Shown: positions 15,595 to 23,789 of the stretch, in pieces | How positions within the stretch are numbered: position 1 is the stretch's first letter | Layout: each line of letters opens with the position of its first letter | NCBI RefSeq assembly: GCF_002284535.1 | Contig: NZ_NPKH01000023.1 | Span: 341,767-405,766, forward strand | Origin: Mesorhizobium wenxiniae | GTDB lineage: Bacteria; Pseudomonadota; Alphaproteobacteria; Rhizobiales; Rhizobiaceae | DNA length: 64,000 nt | Direction of reading: 5' to 3' | Made by a program: the position numbers and the translations under genes | The notes under the pieces: model-generated | The model's input: the letters and a program-made list of their open reading frames with translations, nothing else | What the model was told of the DNA's origin: nothing | Databases searched by the model: none

Positions 15595-17340
15595 ATGCCC
15601 AACACTGCCGAGATTCTTGTCGACACATTGATCGCCTGGGACGTTCGCGTGATCTTCGGCCTGCCGGGAGACGGCATAAACGGCATCATGGAGGCGCTGC
15701 GAACAAGGCAGGACAAGATCCGCTTCGTACAAGTGCGCCATGAGGAATCCGCGGCTTTCATGGCGACGGCCTATGCCAAATGGACGGGCAAACTCGGCGT
15801 CTGCCTCGCCACCTCAGGGCCAGGAGGCACTCACTTGCTCACCGGCCTCTACGACGCAAAGCTCGACCAGGCGCCGGTCCTTGCCATAACCGGCATGCAA
15901 TTTCACGACCTGATCGAGACGTTCACGCAGCAGGATGTCGATCTCTCCCGTGTTTTCAACGACGTCGCCATCTTCAACACGCAAGTGAGCGACGCAGCGC
16001 ATATGGAAAACGTTGCCGGCCTGGCCTGTCGCTCCGCGCTTGCGGGACGCGGCGTCTCCCATCTCTCGATAGCCAGCGACGTGCAGGAACAGACGTCGGC
16101 GAAGCGCTCGCCCCGCAACCTGCCAAGACACACGCCCGAACGGTGGTTCGAAGGGGACAAGCGACCCGACGAAGCCCAGCTTGCTCTTGCGGCCGATATC
16201 CTCAACACAGCCTCAAAGGTGGCGATACTCGCCGGGCGCGGTGCGCTGCATGCCCAGGCCGAACTCGAGAGGACGGCGGAACTCCTCGCCGCACCCGTCG
16301 CCAAGGCTTTACTCGGCAAAGCCGTCTTGCCGGACGATCACCCGCACGTCATGGGAGGAATCGGAATATTGGGCTCGCTGACCTCGCAGGAGATCATGGA
16401 GGAATGCGAGGCGCTGCTGATCGTCGGCTCGACCTTCCCCTACATCGAATACTATCCCAAGCCCGGCAAGGCGCGCGGCGTGCAGATCGACCGCAACGCG
16501 CAGCGGATCGGCCTTCGCCATCCTGTCGAGGCCGGTCTCGTCGGCGATGCGGCCATCACGCTGCAATTGCTGAATGAAAGGCTGAAGCCTAAGCAGGACA
16601 GATCATTTCTCGAGAACGCGCAGCAGAGCTTACAGCGCTGGCGCAAGATGATGGCCGAGGCGGAAAGCAGAGACGACGTGCCGCTCAAGCCGCAACGCGT
16701 CGTCAAGGCATTCGGCGACCGAATGCCGGCCAATGCGATCCTGGCTAGCGATTCCGGCCAGAACACCGAACTTGCCGCCCGTCATATCGATATCAAGGCA
16801 GGCCAGGATTTCGCCGTCTCCGGCTCGCTGGCATCGATGGCCTGCGGGCTGCCCTATGCGATTGCCGGCGGGATCGCCTTTCCGGGCCGGCCGGTTTTTG
16901 CGGTGGTGGGCGATGGCGGGCTGGCGATGCAGCTTGGCGAATTCTCGACGGCCGTGCGTTACAAGATTCCGCTTAAGCTTCTGGTGATCAAGAACAACAT
17001 GCTCAACCAGATCGCCTGGGAGCAGATGATGTTCCTCGGCAACCCGCAATTTGCCTGCGAACTCCAGCCGATCGATTTCCCTTTGGCTGCTGAGGCCATG
17101 GGGGGCATCGGCTACAGCGTCACCCGGCCTGAGGACGTCGATGGGGTCCTTGATGCCGCGTTTGCCGCGGAAGGCCCGGTGATCATAGAGGCGGTGGTCG
17201 ACGCGTATGAACCTATGCTGCCACCGCGCATGCCGGACGAATATCGCAAGAACATGCGTACAGCGCTGCGGGAAACGCCAGGCCGTAAGGAGATCGAAGC
17301 AAACCTCGCTCGGGAGCCGCTGGAGACAATGATGGGCTGA
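15595..17340 (+). CDS. thiamine-pyrophosphate-requiring enzyme (pyruvate oxidase/acetolactate synthase family)
   Basis: A 581-residue TPP enzyme with the usual three domains. The N-terminal PYR domain carries the activating Glu50 in VRHEESAAFMATAYAKWTG. The central domain includes ILAGRGALHAQAEL. The C-terminal PP domain has the cofactor motif GDGGLAMQLGEFSTAV ending in KNN. Closest in layout to pyruvate oxidase/decarboxylase-like proteins; there is no acetolactate-synthase small-subunit gene nearby, so branched-chain synthesis is unlikely. The start at 15595 follows GAGGAGG. Substrate (pyruvate, oxalyl-CoA or another 2-keto acid) cannot be told from sequence alone. Confidence 0.85.
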   Translation: MPNTAEILVDTLIAWDVRVIFGLPGDGINGIMEALRTRQDKIRFVQVRHEESAAFMATAYAKWTGKLGVCLATSGPGGTHLLTGLYDAKLDQAPVLAITGMQFHDLIETFTQQDVDLSRVFNDVAIFNTQVSDAAHMENVAGLACRSALAGRGVSHLSIASDVQEQTSAKRSPRNLPRHTPERWFEGDKRPDEAQLALAADILNTASKVAILAGRGALHAQAELERTAELLAAPVAKALLGKAVLPDDHPHVMGGIGILGSLTSQEIMEECEALLIVGSTFPYIEYYPKPGKARGVQIDRNAQRIGLRHPVEAGLVGDAAITLQLLNERLKPKQDRSFLENAQQSLQRWRKMMAEAESRDDVPLKPQRVVKAFGDRMPANAILASDSGQNTELAARHIDIKAGQDFAVSGSLASMACGLPYAIAGGIAFPGRPVFAVVGDGGLAMQLGEFSTAVRYKIPLKLLVIKNNMLNQIAWEQMMFLGNPQFACELQPIDFPLAAEAMGGIGYSVTRPEDVDGVLDAAFAAEGPVIIEAVVDAYEPMLPPRMPDEYRKNMRTALRETPGRKEIEANLAREPLETMMG

Positions 17341-17359
17341 CTGCAGGTCCCCTGGCCGG

Positions 17360-17674
17360 TCACTCCTTGACGTAGGCGCCTGGCTGGCGCCCGCTCTTCG
17401 GAGCCTTGGCGTCCTTGGAACGCTCGGCGATCGACGGTCCGGCGCCGGATGTCTTTTCGGTCGCGGCACTGGGCGTGGACTGACTGGGCGGGTTTTGCCC
17501 TTCGGACTGATGGGTTTTGTCCTCCACCTCGTCCTTCGACCGTGTCAGGCCCATCCCGCCGGCAGGCTTCTTGTTGCCAGCCGCCTCTTGGGAGAATTGA
17601 TCCGACGCGTCCGCATCTTTCTTGGCCGGGTACTTGGTAGCACCATGTTCGTAGCGGGTTTCGTTTTCAGTCAT
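17360..17674 (-). CDS. small disordered hypothetical protein
   Basis: A 104-residue hydrophilic protein (MTENETRYEHGATKYPAKKDADASDQF, then a Gln/Ser/Pro/Thr/Lys-rich low-complexity remainder). No Cys, no hydrophobic segment. CGGAGA precedes the ATG by about seven bases. It converges on the TPP enzyme with a 19-base gap. It looks like another stress-type disordered protein of the kind frequent in this window. Confidence 0.6.
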   Translation of the reverse strand: MTENETRYEHGATKYPAKKDADASDQFSQEAAGNKKPAGGMGLTRSKDEVEDKTHQSEGQNPPSQSTPSAATEKTSGAGPSIAERSKDAKAPKSGRQPGAYVKE

Positions 17675-17842
17675 GGCGTGTCTCCGATTGCCTCATGCAT
17701 AGCGGTTAAACAGCCCTGTGACGGCCGGGTTCCAACTGCCGCCCGTGCTCCCCACTGCCGGCATATGCGACATCTGCAAACGGACGCGGCGCCCGCTGGC
17801 GCGGCTGCCGATATTCGGCAACGCTCAGGCGTCCTGCGGTAG

Positions 17843-18091
17843 TCAGGCCTCTTGCCATGGCGTGTGCAGGATATCGGCGCCCGGCTGCTCGTCGAACAGG
17901 ACCGCGCAGCCGCGCTCCCACGCCACCGGCGACAGGGCGTTGGCCACGATTTCGTCCGGCGAGATGAAATCCCCGGTCAGCACCCGCAACTCTTCCACGG
18001 CTTTGGCCATTGACACCAATCGCCCGGTGGCGCGGCCGGTCGTGCAAGCGTTGACGACGGAAACGAGATCGATCATTTCGAAGTGGCCCAT
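17843..18091 (-). CDS. hypothetical protein
   Basis: An 82-residue soluble protein (MGHFEMIDLVSVVNACTTG, then SMAKAVEELRVLTGDFISPDEIVANALSPVAWERG and a C-terminus GADILHTPWQEA). GGAGG lies six bases before the ATG. I recognise no family. It is downstream of the SIR2-domain gene on the same strand, so it could be its partner, although 129 bases separate them and a 35-codon frame lies between. Confidence 0.5.
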   Translation of the reverse strand: MGHFEMIDLVSVVNACTTGRATGRLVSMAKAVEELRVLTGDFISPDEIVANALSPVAWERGCAVLFDEQPGADILHTPWQEA

Positions 18092-18092
18092 C

Positions 18093-18200
18093 CTAGGCCT
18101 CCGCAAACGGCGTCCCTTTCCGGCTATGAACGTCGCAGCGATCGACAATGTTCCCGGCCTGGTCGAACGAAGTCAGCTTTCCGAACTTGCCGTCAACCAT
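18093..18200 (-). CDS. very small ORF between SIR2 gene and the 82-aa gene
   Basis: A 35-codon frame (MVDGKFGKLTSFDQAGNIVDRC...) whose TAG ends one base before the next start codon. The spacing suggests coupling to the 82-residue gene, and the sequence does not look random (GNIVDRCDVHSRKGTPFAEA). There is only a weak ribosome-binding site. Reported with low confidence. Confidence 0.3.
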   Translation of the reverse strand: MVDGKFGKLTSFDQAGNIVDRCDVHSRKGTPFAEA

Positions 18201-18220
18201 TCGGCTTCAAGTGCGCTGCA

Positions 18221-19054
18221 TCACATGGCCTTTCCGGTATTGTCTATCCCTTCCTTAAGCTTGCTCAGGAATGCCACCAGAGCATCCTCCGGCCGATCGG
18301 CCTCCTCGGTCAGCATGTCGATACCCCAGCGTCCGAGGACCGCTTCCTGGACGACGCTCGGTTGCGGCATGAAGACGAACGATTTCGGACGGTTCTTTTC
18401 GTAGCCGGACCGGCGCCAGGTTTCCCAAAGCCGATACAGCAACAGACGGATGTTCATGTCGGACATGCTGTAGCCGATGAACAGGATGGTGCGCCCCAGT
18501 GCGTCGGCACGAAACTTCACATCCAGCGGCGACTCGAACGAGAGCCGCTCGAAATAGTCGGACTCCGCCAGGACCAGAGATGCATCGTCGTCGAAATCGC
18601 CGTGGTATTTGATGATCTGGGTAACTTGGCCGTTCACCTTGGCGATATCCTTGGCATTGGCCACTTTTACGAACGGGCGGTCGTGGACTTCGAATGCAAC
18701 CTCAAGGTTCCGATCATAGTTGGTGGTGTAGATGATCGGGAAATCCAATGACACGATCAGCTTGCGGATCGCCGACCCCTTGACTTTTTCCCGCGAGACG
18801 CTCCATTCGCGATCCATCCAGCTGCGCAAGGGACCGAGACCCCCATTCTTCAGCCGGTAATATTCGGCAAGAGCCTGGTAGCTGGGTTCAGGTATGTCGA
18901 CCATGTCGCGGTCGAGGCCGAGTTCATCCTCCATATGCTCGATGAGCTTCTGCCAGGATGGCAGGCCGACGCTCATCGACACCCCCGCCCCAACGAACAA
19001 GATCGCTCGTCGCTCTTTCACGGACTGAGCCAGTTGCTCGAGTGCAGACGGCAT
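18221..19054 (-). CDS. stand-alone SIR2-like domain protein
   Basis: A 277-residue protein that is a single SIR2_2-type domain. NAD-binding motifs are intact: ILFVGAGVSMSVGLPSW (residues 18-34), the TTNYDRNLE motif with N112 and D114, YHGDFDDD with H151, SDYFERL and LFIGYSMSDMNIRLLL (191-206). In characterised defence systems this domain hydrolyses NAD+ to stop phage growth; in others it deacylates. There is no zinc-binding Cys quartet, so it is not a classical sirtuin. The ATG at 19054 is preceded by GGTGAG. An 18-bp tandem repeat lies 78 bases upstream. No Argonaute, SLOG, HerA or MqsA-like partner is adjacent. Confidence 0.8.
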   Translation of the reverse strand: MPSALEQLAQSVKERRAILFVGAGVSMSVGLPSWQKLIEHMEDELGLDRDMVDIPEPSYQALAEYYRLKNGGLGPLRSWMDREWSVSREKVKGSAIRKLIVSLDFPIIYTTNYDRNLEVAFEVHDRPFVKVANAKDIAKVNGQVTQIIKYHGDFDDDASLVLAESDYFERLSFESPLDVKFRADALGRTILFIGYSMSDMNIRLLLYRLWETWRRSGYEKNRPKSFVFMPQPSVVQEAVLGRWGIDMLTEEADRPEDALVAFLSKLKEGIDNTGKAM

Positions 19055-19132
19055 GGCCAACTCACCAGGCAATGATCCAACACAACTGCGAAAGGCGTCC
19101 TGTTCCGGAGAAGCCCTGACCACTGCCAAATG

Positions 19133-19186
19133 TGTCCAGCAAATGGGGTGTGTTCAGAAAATCGGGTGTGTTCAGCAAATCGGGCG
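19133..19186. repeat. three tandem 18-bp units
   Basis: Units at 19133-19150, 19151-19168 and 19169-19186 read TGTCCAGCAAATGGGGTG, TGTTCAGAAAATCGGGTG and TGTTCAGCAAATCGGGCG. They lie between the divergent SIR2 gene (minus) and the small membrane-protein gene (plus), in the likely promoter region of both. The phase is 18 bp and there are no spacers, so this is not a CRISPR. It may be an operator array. Confidence 0.85.
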
Positions 19187-19238
19187 CAGACTGGAACCGG
19201 TTGAGGCAGATTGAAGTTTGGTTGTCAGGGAGACGACG

Positions 19239-19565
19239 ATGGCCGCACGACGAGATCAGACGACTGCCAAAGCGAGAGGCGATATTCAGGCCGGGGCGAC
19301 GCAGGACAAGACCCCGGGGTTCGACCCTGCCGCGGCACCTGAAGCGACCGACGCCGAAGCGGCAGATGTGCCCAGCCCTGTCGCCGAGGCTCGCCCACGC
19401 CGACAGCCGGAGTTCACGAATGAAGCAAGCTTCGGCGATGCGATGCGGCGGCCGGTAGGAAGCGAGCCTGATCTTCAGCCTCGCAGCAACTGGCCGGTGC
19501 TGGTGATCGCCGCAGTCGTTCTCGTAGCGGCCGCGGTCTTCGTGATAGCAGCCATGCTGCGCTAG
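19239..19565 (+). CDS. small C-tail-anchored membrane protein
   Basis: A 108-residue protein with a long disordered Ala/Pro/Asp/Glu N-terminal part (about 80 residues) and one C-terminal membrane helix (WPVLVIAAVVLVAAAVFVIAAML) running almost to the end. It starts at ATG 19239 after GGGAG. Divergent from the SIR2-domain gene. Unknown function. Confidence 0.6.
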   Translation: MAARRDQTTAKARGDIQAGATQDKTPGFDPAAAPEATDAEAADVPSPVAEARPRRQPEFTNEASFGDAMRRPVGSEPDLQPRSNWPVLVIAAVVLVAAAVFVIAAMLR

Positions 19566-19583
19566 CGAGGTACGTTTCGAGAG

Positions 19584-20465
19584 CTATTCGTACCCGAGGG
19601 CAAGGTCATTGTGAGCATCTGTCGCGGCTATCGCAGCCTGGCCAAAAGCGACTGCGATCTGGTTCAGCGCTTTGACCAGGTCGCCGATGGCATACACTCC
19701 ATCGACCGAAGTCCGCTGATGCTTGTCGACGACAACATAGCCCTCGTCGCAGCATTCGATGCCCATTGCCAGGGCGAGTTCGGAACGCACCCGGCATCCC
19801 ATCGCCGGATAGATGACGTCGAAATGTCGCACCTCGCCGTCCTTAAGGACGGCCTCGTAACCATTTTCGGACGGAACAAACTTTTTGAACGTGTCGCAAA
19901 TGGCAATGTTCTCTTCCATGGCCACGCGCCGTGTGCTGGCGGAAAAATCGGGAAGATAGCGTGCGAGCAGTGTGATGTGCTGCGTGTACTGCTTGAGGAA
20001 CAAGGCCTCTCGCAGTGCCTTCGCCTCGTGTCCGATAACGGCGACCCGACGATCTATGACTTCATAGCCGTCGCAAACCGGGCAAAGGCGTACGCTGCCT
20101 CTGGCGATGGCCTCGCCCAGACGCGGAATTGCAGGCACGACGTCGACGATACCTGTCGCCAGGAATATCTTGCGGGCGACGATCCGCCCCGCGTTTGTCT
20201 CGACACCAAATCCGCCTAAGGTCGGCTCGATCGATGACGCCTGATCCTGCACCAGTGTCGCTCCGTATTCGGCGGCCTGCGCGCGAAGGCGTTGCAGAAG
20301 ATCGGGGCCGCTGACCCCTTCCGGAAATCCGGGGCAGTTACGGCTTTGTGCAATCAGCATCGCGCGCGATTCACCCGCGTCGACCACAATGACCCGATGA
20401 CGAAACCTGCCGAGATAGATAGCGGCGGCCAGCCCCGCAGGTCCGCCGCCAACAAATGAGAACAT
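19584..20465 (-). CDS. NAD(P)/FAD-dependent oxidoreductase, thioredoxin-reductase-like
   Basis: A 293-residue flavoprotein: FAD motif VGGGPAGLAAAIYLGRFRHRVIVVDAGESRA at the very N-terminus, the redox pair in CPVCDGYEV (around residue 135), a second nucleotide-binding segment RRVAVIGHEAKALREALFL, and the C-terminal GVYAIGDLVKALNQIAVAFGQAAIAA motif. This is the small TrxB-like group; the NAD(P) motif is weak (GHEAKA instead of GGGxSA), so its reductant may differ from that of true thioredoxin reductase. The ATG at 20465 leaves almost no residues before the FAD loop; the frame is open 42 codons further without similarity. Confidence 0.8.
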   Translation of the reverse strand: MFSFVGGGPAGLAAAIYLGRFRHRVIVVDAGESRAMLIAQSRNCPGFPEGVSGPDLLQRLRAQAAEYGATLVQDQASSIEPTLGGFGVETNAGRIVARKIFLATGIVDVVPAIPRLGEAIARGSVRLCPVCDGYEVIDRRVAVIGHEAKALREALFLKQYTQHITLLARYLPDFSASTRRVAMEENIAICDTFKKFVPSENGYEAVLKDGEVRHFDVIYPAMGCRVRSELALAMGIECCDEGYVVVDKHQRTSVDGVYAIGDLVKALNQIAVAFGQAAIAATDAHNDLALGYE

Positions 20466-20595
20466 CCGCTTCAGTCGCGGATGAGGCTGAATGTCGGCGT
20501 TTGCGCACGGATTGATCCATCCGCGCCGAACGCACTCATCGGAAAGATGTTCCAGCGCCGAAATCGAAAGGCGCGACATCTGCCGCGGCAAGGCG

Positions 20596-21069
20596 TTACC
20601 ACTCGATCGCCGGCCGCGCGATCATCAGCCAGAAAATCCCGAGGACGGCAGCAAAGGCGGGAAAGCCAAAGGCGAACCACAGCCAGAAAAGCCTGATATA
20701 CCGGGCCGGCAGCGGGGCTCCCGCCTTGGCGGCTTCGGACGCCAGATTGCGCATCTCCATCTGCATCCATACCACCGGCAGCCAGAACACACCGGTGACG
20801 ATATAAAGCGCGATGGAAAGCACGATCCAGCCTTCGGAGAGCGAGTAACCTGCCAGCCAGGCGAGCGCGACGCCGGTTATCGGCTGCGCCACGACGGCAG
20901 TTGCCGTGAAGAGAAAGTCGGCGACCACTACGATGCGCGCCACTGCCGCAATTGTTGCTGTATTGCCGGTCCTGTGGGCGAGAAGCATGAAGAAGGCAAT
21001 GCCGGCGCCGGTGCCAAGCAGCACGCTGGCACCGATGACATGCAGGTATTTCAGCACGAAATAGAGCAT
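20596..21069 (-). CDS. DUF2269 family integral membrane protein
   Basis: A 157-residue four-helix membrane protein beginning LYFVLKYLHVIGASVLLGTGAGIAFFML, with further helices at VVVADFLFTATAVVAQPITGVAL, GWIVLSIALYIVTGVFWLPVVW and LFWLWFAFGFPAFAAVLGIFWLM. The His in the first helix (YLHVIG) is conserved in DUF2269. Its ATG shares a base with the stop of the SDR/DoxX gene (TGATG), so the two are coupled. Function unknown. Confidence 0.8.
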   Translation of the reverse strand: MLYFVLKYLHVIGASVLLGTGAGIAFFMLLAHRTGNTATIAAVARIVVVADFLFTATAVVAQPITGVALAWLAGYSLSEGWIVLSIALYIVTGVFWLPVVWMQMEMRNLASEAAKAGAPLPARYIRLFWLWFAFGFPAFAAVLGIFWLMIARPAIEW

Positions 21070-22355
21070 CAGCGCTCCTCCAGGATCGCCAAGGCAACGA
21101 AGTGAAGGACGATAATCGGCAAGACCTTCAGGAACGGCCCAAGTGGTTCGTTCCACAGGTCCGGGCGCAGGAAAGTGCCCACGATTAGATAGAAGAGCGA
21201 GAGCGCGATGCCGGCGTAGACGCCTTTTCGCGCCGTTGGCCGCCAGGCTATGAGTGCGCCGACGACGACGTCGGCAAGAGCGCCGGCGATCACGGCAGGC
21301 GCCGACAACATGCCAGCCCCCGTGCTTTGCATGAGGCCGATGCCGTTGCCGTAGCCAGTGGTCAGCGAAACAATCCCCGTCATGCTCCAGAAGAACGGCA
21401 GGACGACGAAGATTGCAGGCTTGGCGAAATAAAGCCCGGAGAACCATTTCTCCTGCACCGTTGCCGGATTGAGCGCGAGGAACTGCGCCAAGCTTTGTGG
21501 GTGTATGCCGGTCAGGGAAATCCAGTTCGATGGATCTCCGACCGCCCCTCGCGTGATCTCCCTGGCGGCATTGGTGCGCATCGGAGGTCGCCAGCCGAGC
21601 ATCGCGGCAAGATCGCCAAGGCGGTAGAGAAATCGGGCAACCCATCCCGGCAAGACAAGCCTGGCTGCGGAACCCCAGCCGAGCCAGCGGCGCAAAGTGC
21701 CGACAATCTCGTCCATGGTCAGCTGTTCGGGACCTGCAAGTTCCAGCGCCATACGAGACGGACTGCCGGGATTGAGAAAGAAGAGCACCGTCGAGACCAC
21801 ATCCTCGAGCTGCACGACCTGTAGCCGGCCGGTATCTGGCATTGACGGCAGCACCGGCAGCGAGGCCAGACCGCGAAACAATGCACTGGCCCCAAACACA
21901 GGCCGGCCGAGCACCACGGAAGGGCGAAGGATTATCCAGTCCAGATCAAGTGCCATGAGGGCCTGATCGCCAGCATATTTCGTCGCCGAGAAGGACGAAG
22001 GCTGTGCCCGATCGACACCCATTGCCGAGAAGTGGATCACCTTGGCAACGCCGGCCCGCGCGCAGGCGAGAAAAAGAGCCGCCGCAGCATCGCGATGAAC
22101 TTGCCCGGTCTTTTCGCGAGGGCTGTCCTGCAGAACGCCGGCACAGTTCACGACGGCATCGATGCCGGCCAGATGCGGCAGCCAATCTTCAGGGCGTAGC
22201 GCGGTCGCCATGTCCAGCACCAGCAATTGGTAGTCGCGGGCTGCATTTGCCCGAGGGCTACGGACGATGCCGACCACCTCATTTCCTTCGGAAACGAGGC
22301 GGGAACAGACCGAAGCGCCGATCAGGCCGGTGGCGCCAACAACGAGAATTCTCAT
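21069..22355 (-). CDS. SDR-family NAD(P)-binding protein fused to a DoxX-like membrane domain
   Basis: A 428-residue two-part protein. Residues 1 to about 290 are an atypical/complex-I-type SDR (GATGLIGASVCSRLVSEGNEV, VVNCAGVLQD, IHFSAMGVDRAQPSSFSATKYAGDQAL, WIILRPSVVLGRPV). Residues from about 300 carry four membrane helices of DoxX type (YFAKPAIFVVLPFFWSMTGIVSLTTGYG, ADVVVGALIAWRP, VYAGIALSLFYLIVGTFLRPDLW, KVLPIIVLHFVALAIL). This fusion with a DUF2269 partner recurs in bacteria; it probably reduces a lipid or quinone-like substrate at the inner membrane. The ATG at 22355 starts directly with the nucleotide-binding strand. Confidence 0.85.
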   Translation of the reverse strand: MRILVVGATGLIGASVCSRLVSEGNEVVGIVRSPRANAARDYQLLVLDMATALRPEDWLPHLAGIDAVVNCAGVLQDSPREKTGQVHRDAAAALFLACARAGVAKVIHFSAMGVDRAQPSSFSATKYAGDQALMALDLDWIILRPSVVLGRPVFGASALFRGLASLPVLPSMPDTGRLQVVQLEDVVSTVLFFLNPGSPSRMALELAGPEQLTMDEIVGTLRRWLGWGSAARLVLPGWVARFLYRLGDLAAMLGWRPPMRTNAAREITRGAVGDPSNWISLTGIHPQSLAQFLALNPATVQEKWFSGLYFAKPAIFVVLPFFWSMTGIVSLTTGYGNGIGLMQSTGAGMLSAPAVIAGALADVVVGALIAWRPTARKGVYAGIALSLFYLIVGTFLRPDLWNEPLGPFLKVLPIIVLHFVALAILEER

Positions 22356-22628
22356 CGGACCCCGGTCTCCGGTAGCGGTAACCACGAGACCATCGCCGTC
22401 CTATTCGGCGCGTGTCTCCTCGATGGCGTCGATGTTGTTCCGGCGCTGCGAAAACACACGTCTCCCAGGCAGTTGTTCAAGGGTGATGGTGACCACAGGC
22501 AGTCAAGTCGAAGACCGCGACGTTTACTGGTATTTACAGTGCGCGCTTGTAGCGTTGCTTCCACACATTGTCCTCCCAGCGCCGAAACGGACCACAAGAC
22601 TGCTGTGCAACTTGAAATAGAGCACATC

Positions 22629-22760
22629 ATGGTTGCGTCAACTGAACCGGACCTGCGCGATCATTGGGCAGTCCAGTGGGGCATTAGCTGTATGAATGCG
22701 CGAGAGACGATCGCGGCCACTGTCCGGCAACGCGGAACAAACCATCGAGGACGGGATTAG
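22629..22760 (+). CDS. small DUF3606-like protein
   Basis: A 43-residue frame (MVASTEPDLRDHWAVQWGI, then MNARETIAATVRQRGTN). The pattern of a Trp-containing helix, Gly-Ile/Val turn, helix and RxxGT resembles the core of DUF3606. Similarity is by eye and weak. The ribosome-binding site is poor. It ends 21 bases before the DUF2934 gene, so it may head a small operon of tiny proteins. Confidence 0.4.
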   Translation: MVASTEPDLRDHWAVQWGISCMNARETIAATVRQRGTNHRGRD

Positions 22761-22781
22761 GAAAGCACCAGGAGACCTATT

Positions 22782-23003
22782 ATGGACAGGGAAGCGCGTA
22801 TCAGGCGGCGAGCCCATGAAATCTGGGAGCGCGAAGGCCGTCCGGAAGGGCGGGAGCGCGAGCGTTGGGATCAGGCCGTACAAGAGATCGAGGCAGAGGG
22901 TTCCGAGGCAGAACGTGGACCGGTCGTGCCTGACCCGACCGTTGGCGCCGACTCCGAACCCGATACGGGCGGCGCCCGAGCTAACGGCAAGCCGATCTCT
23001 TGA
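22782..23003 (+). CDS. DUF2934 domain protein
   Basis: A 73-residue protein whose N-terminal half is the DUF2934 motif (DREARIRRRAHEIWEREGRPEGRERERWDQA), followed by an acidic disordered tail. AGGAGA precedes the ATG by six bases. DUF2934 proteins are very common in Rhizobiales and have no known biochemical role. Confidence 0.85.
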   Translation: MDREARIRRRAHEIWEREGRPEGRERERWDQAVQEIEAEGSEAERGPVVPDPTVGADSEPDTGGARANGKPIS

Positions 23004-23033
23004 CCGGCTGTTCGGCACGGAAAGGGAAATGCC

Positions 23034-23165
23034 ATGCCTCGTATCATCGCCTGGGTCGTGATCCTACTGGCGGTACTCTTCATCATTTGGCTGTCGTTCA
23101 ACCAGACCGGCCGGACCAGCGACGGGACTCAGCCTGCGCCCCATGCAATAGACCAGGACGGGTGA
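23034..23165 (+). CDS. 43-aa single-pass membrane protein
   Basis: A 43-codon gene with a strong AAAGGGA ribosome-binding site seven bases before the ATG. The first half is one membrane helix (IIAWVVILLAVLFIIWLSF) and the tail is polar (NQTGRTSDGTQPAPHAIDQDG). It follows DUF2934 by 30 bases in the same direction and is probably co-transcribed. Confidence 0.65.
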   Translation: MPRIIAWVVILLAVLFIIWLSFNQTGRTSDGTQPAPHAIDQDG

Positions 23166-23228
23166 CGACGGCGGTTGACCTCGATTCCGGGCAGGACCGG
23201 CAAAGTTCGAAGTTGAGGCGATCCTCGC

Positions 23229-23447
23229 CTAACTCGATGGGGCGGACTCCTCATTCCTGTACTCGTGAATGAGGCCGAGGATTTGCGATCGGACCAGTTC
23301 GCGAGCCTCGGCCTGAACGAACGGCATCAACAGTTCGACCCGTTCCTCGACGCTCTCGGGCAGATCCGCAGCAGGATCGATGAGGTCGTTACCGTGCGCG
23401 TAGAGATTTTCCGTCAGTTTTTTGTCGAGGTCGGAAAAAATGCCCAT
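23229..23447 (-). CDS. small helical hypothetical protein
   Basis: A 72-residue protein, mostly amphipathic helix (MGIFSDLDKKLTENLYAHGN, then ESVEERVELLMPFVQAEARELVRSQILGLIHEYRNEE). GGAG lies seven bases before the ATG. It converges on the 43-residue membrane protein gene. Unknown family. Confidence 0.6.
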   Translation of the reverse strand: MGIFSDLDKKLTENLYAHGNDLIDPAADLPESVEERVELLMPFVQAEARELVRSQILGLIHEYRNEESAPSS

Positions 23448-23789
23448 TGATCTGCTCCAAGCCAGCTTCTCTGCTTAAATTGAATGCTGACGAAAATGTT
23501 CCCCGGATGATCGATCACAACAGCTGCTTCTCCGGCCGAACGCGGGCTAGTCCAGCTCTAGTGGTAGCTTTTGACGTGATGCGGATTACCTGTTCCGACC
23601 CCAACTAGGACGCTCATTGTTTGGCGCTGAGCGTCGGCAGTTTAGTGAAAGCGATCCGTCAAAACCTTACCTGACTCGCCCGTTTTCCCACAGTCAGGAT
23701 CAAATCCGGACGAGAAAGGACCAAGTCGGCTTGGGGGCGGGAAAACAGCGCGAGCGTTATCGCTTTGGTCGAGCGAAGGGGAAACTGGC
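23448..23789. other. intergenic stretch, nothing recognised
   Basis: About 340 bases of somewhat lower GC between two minus-strand genes. I see no supported gene, repeat or terminator. It marks the left boundary of the most accessory part of the window. Confidence 0.5.

Noticed and set aside
15595..17340. acetolactate synthase large subunit (ilvB)
   Set aside because: No regulatory-subunit gene follows and the motifs fit the broader pyruvate-oxidase-like group equally well, so no gene symbol was given.
19133..19186. possible CRISPR array
   Set aside because: Three directly abutting 18-bp units without spacers and no cas genes; a simple tandem repeat.
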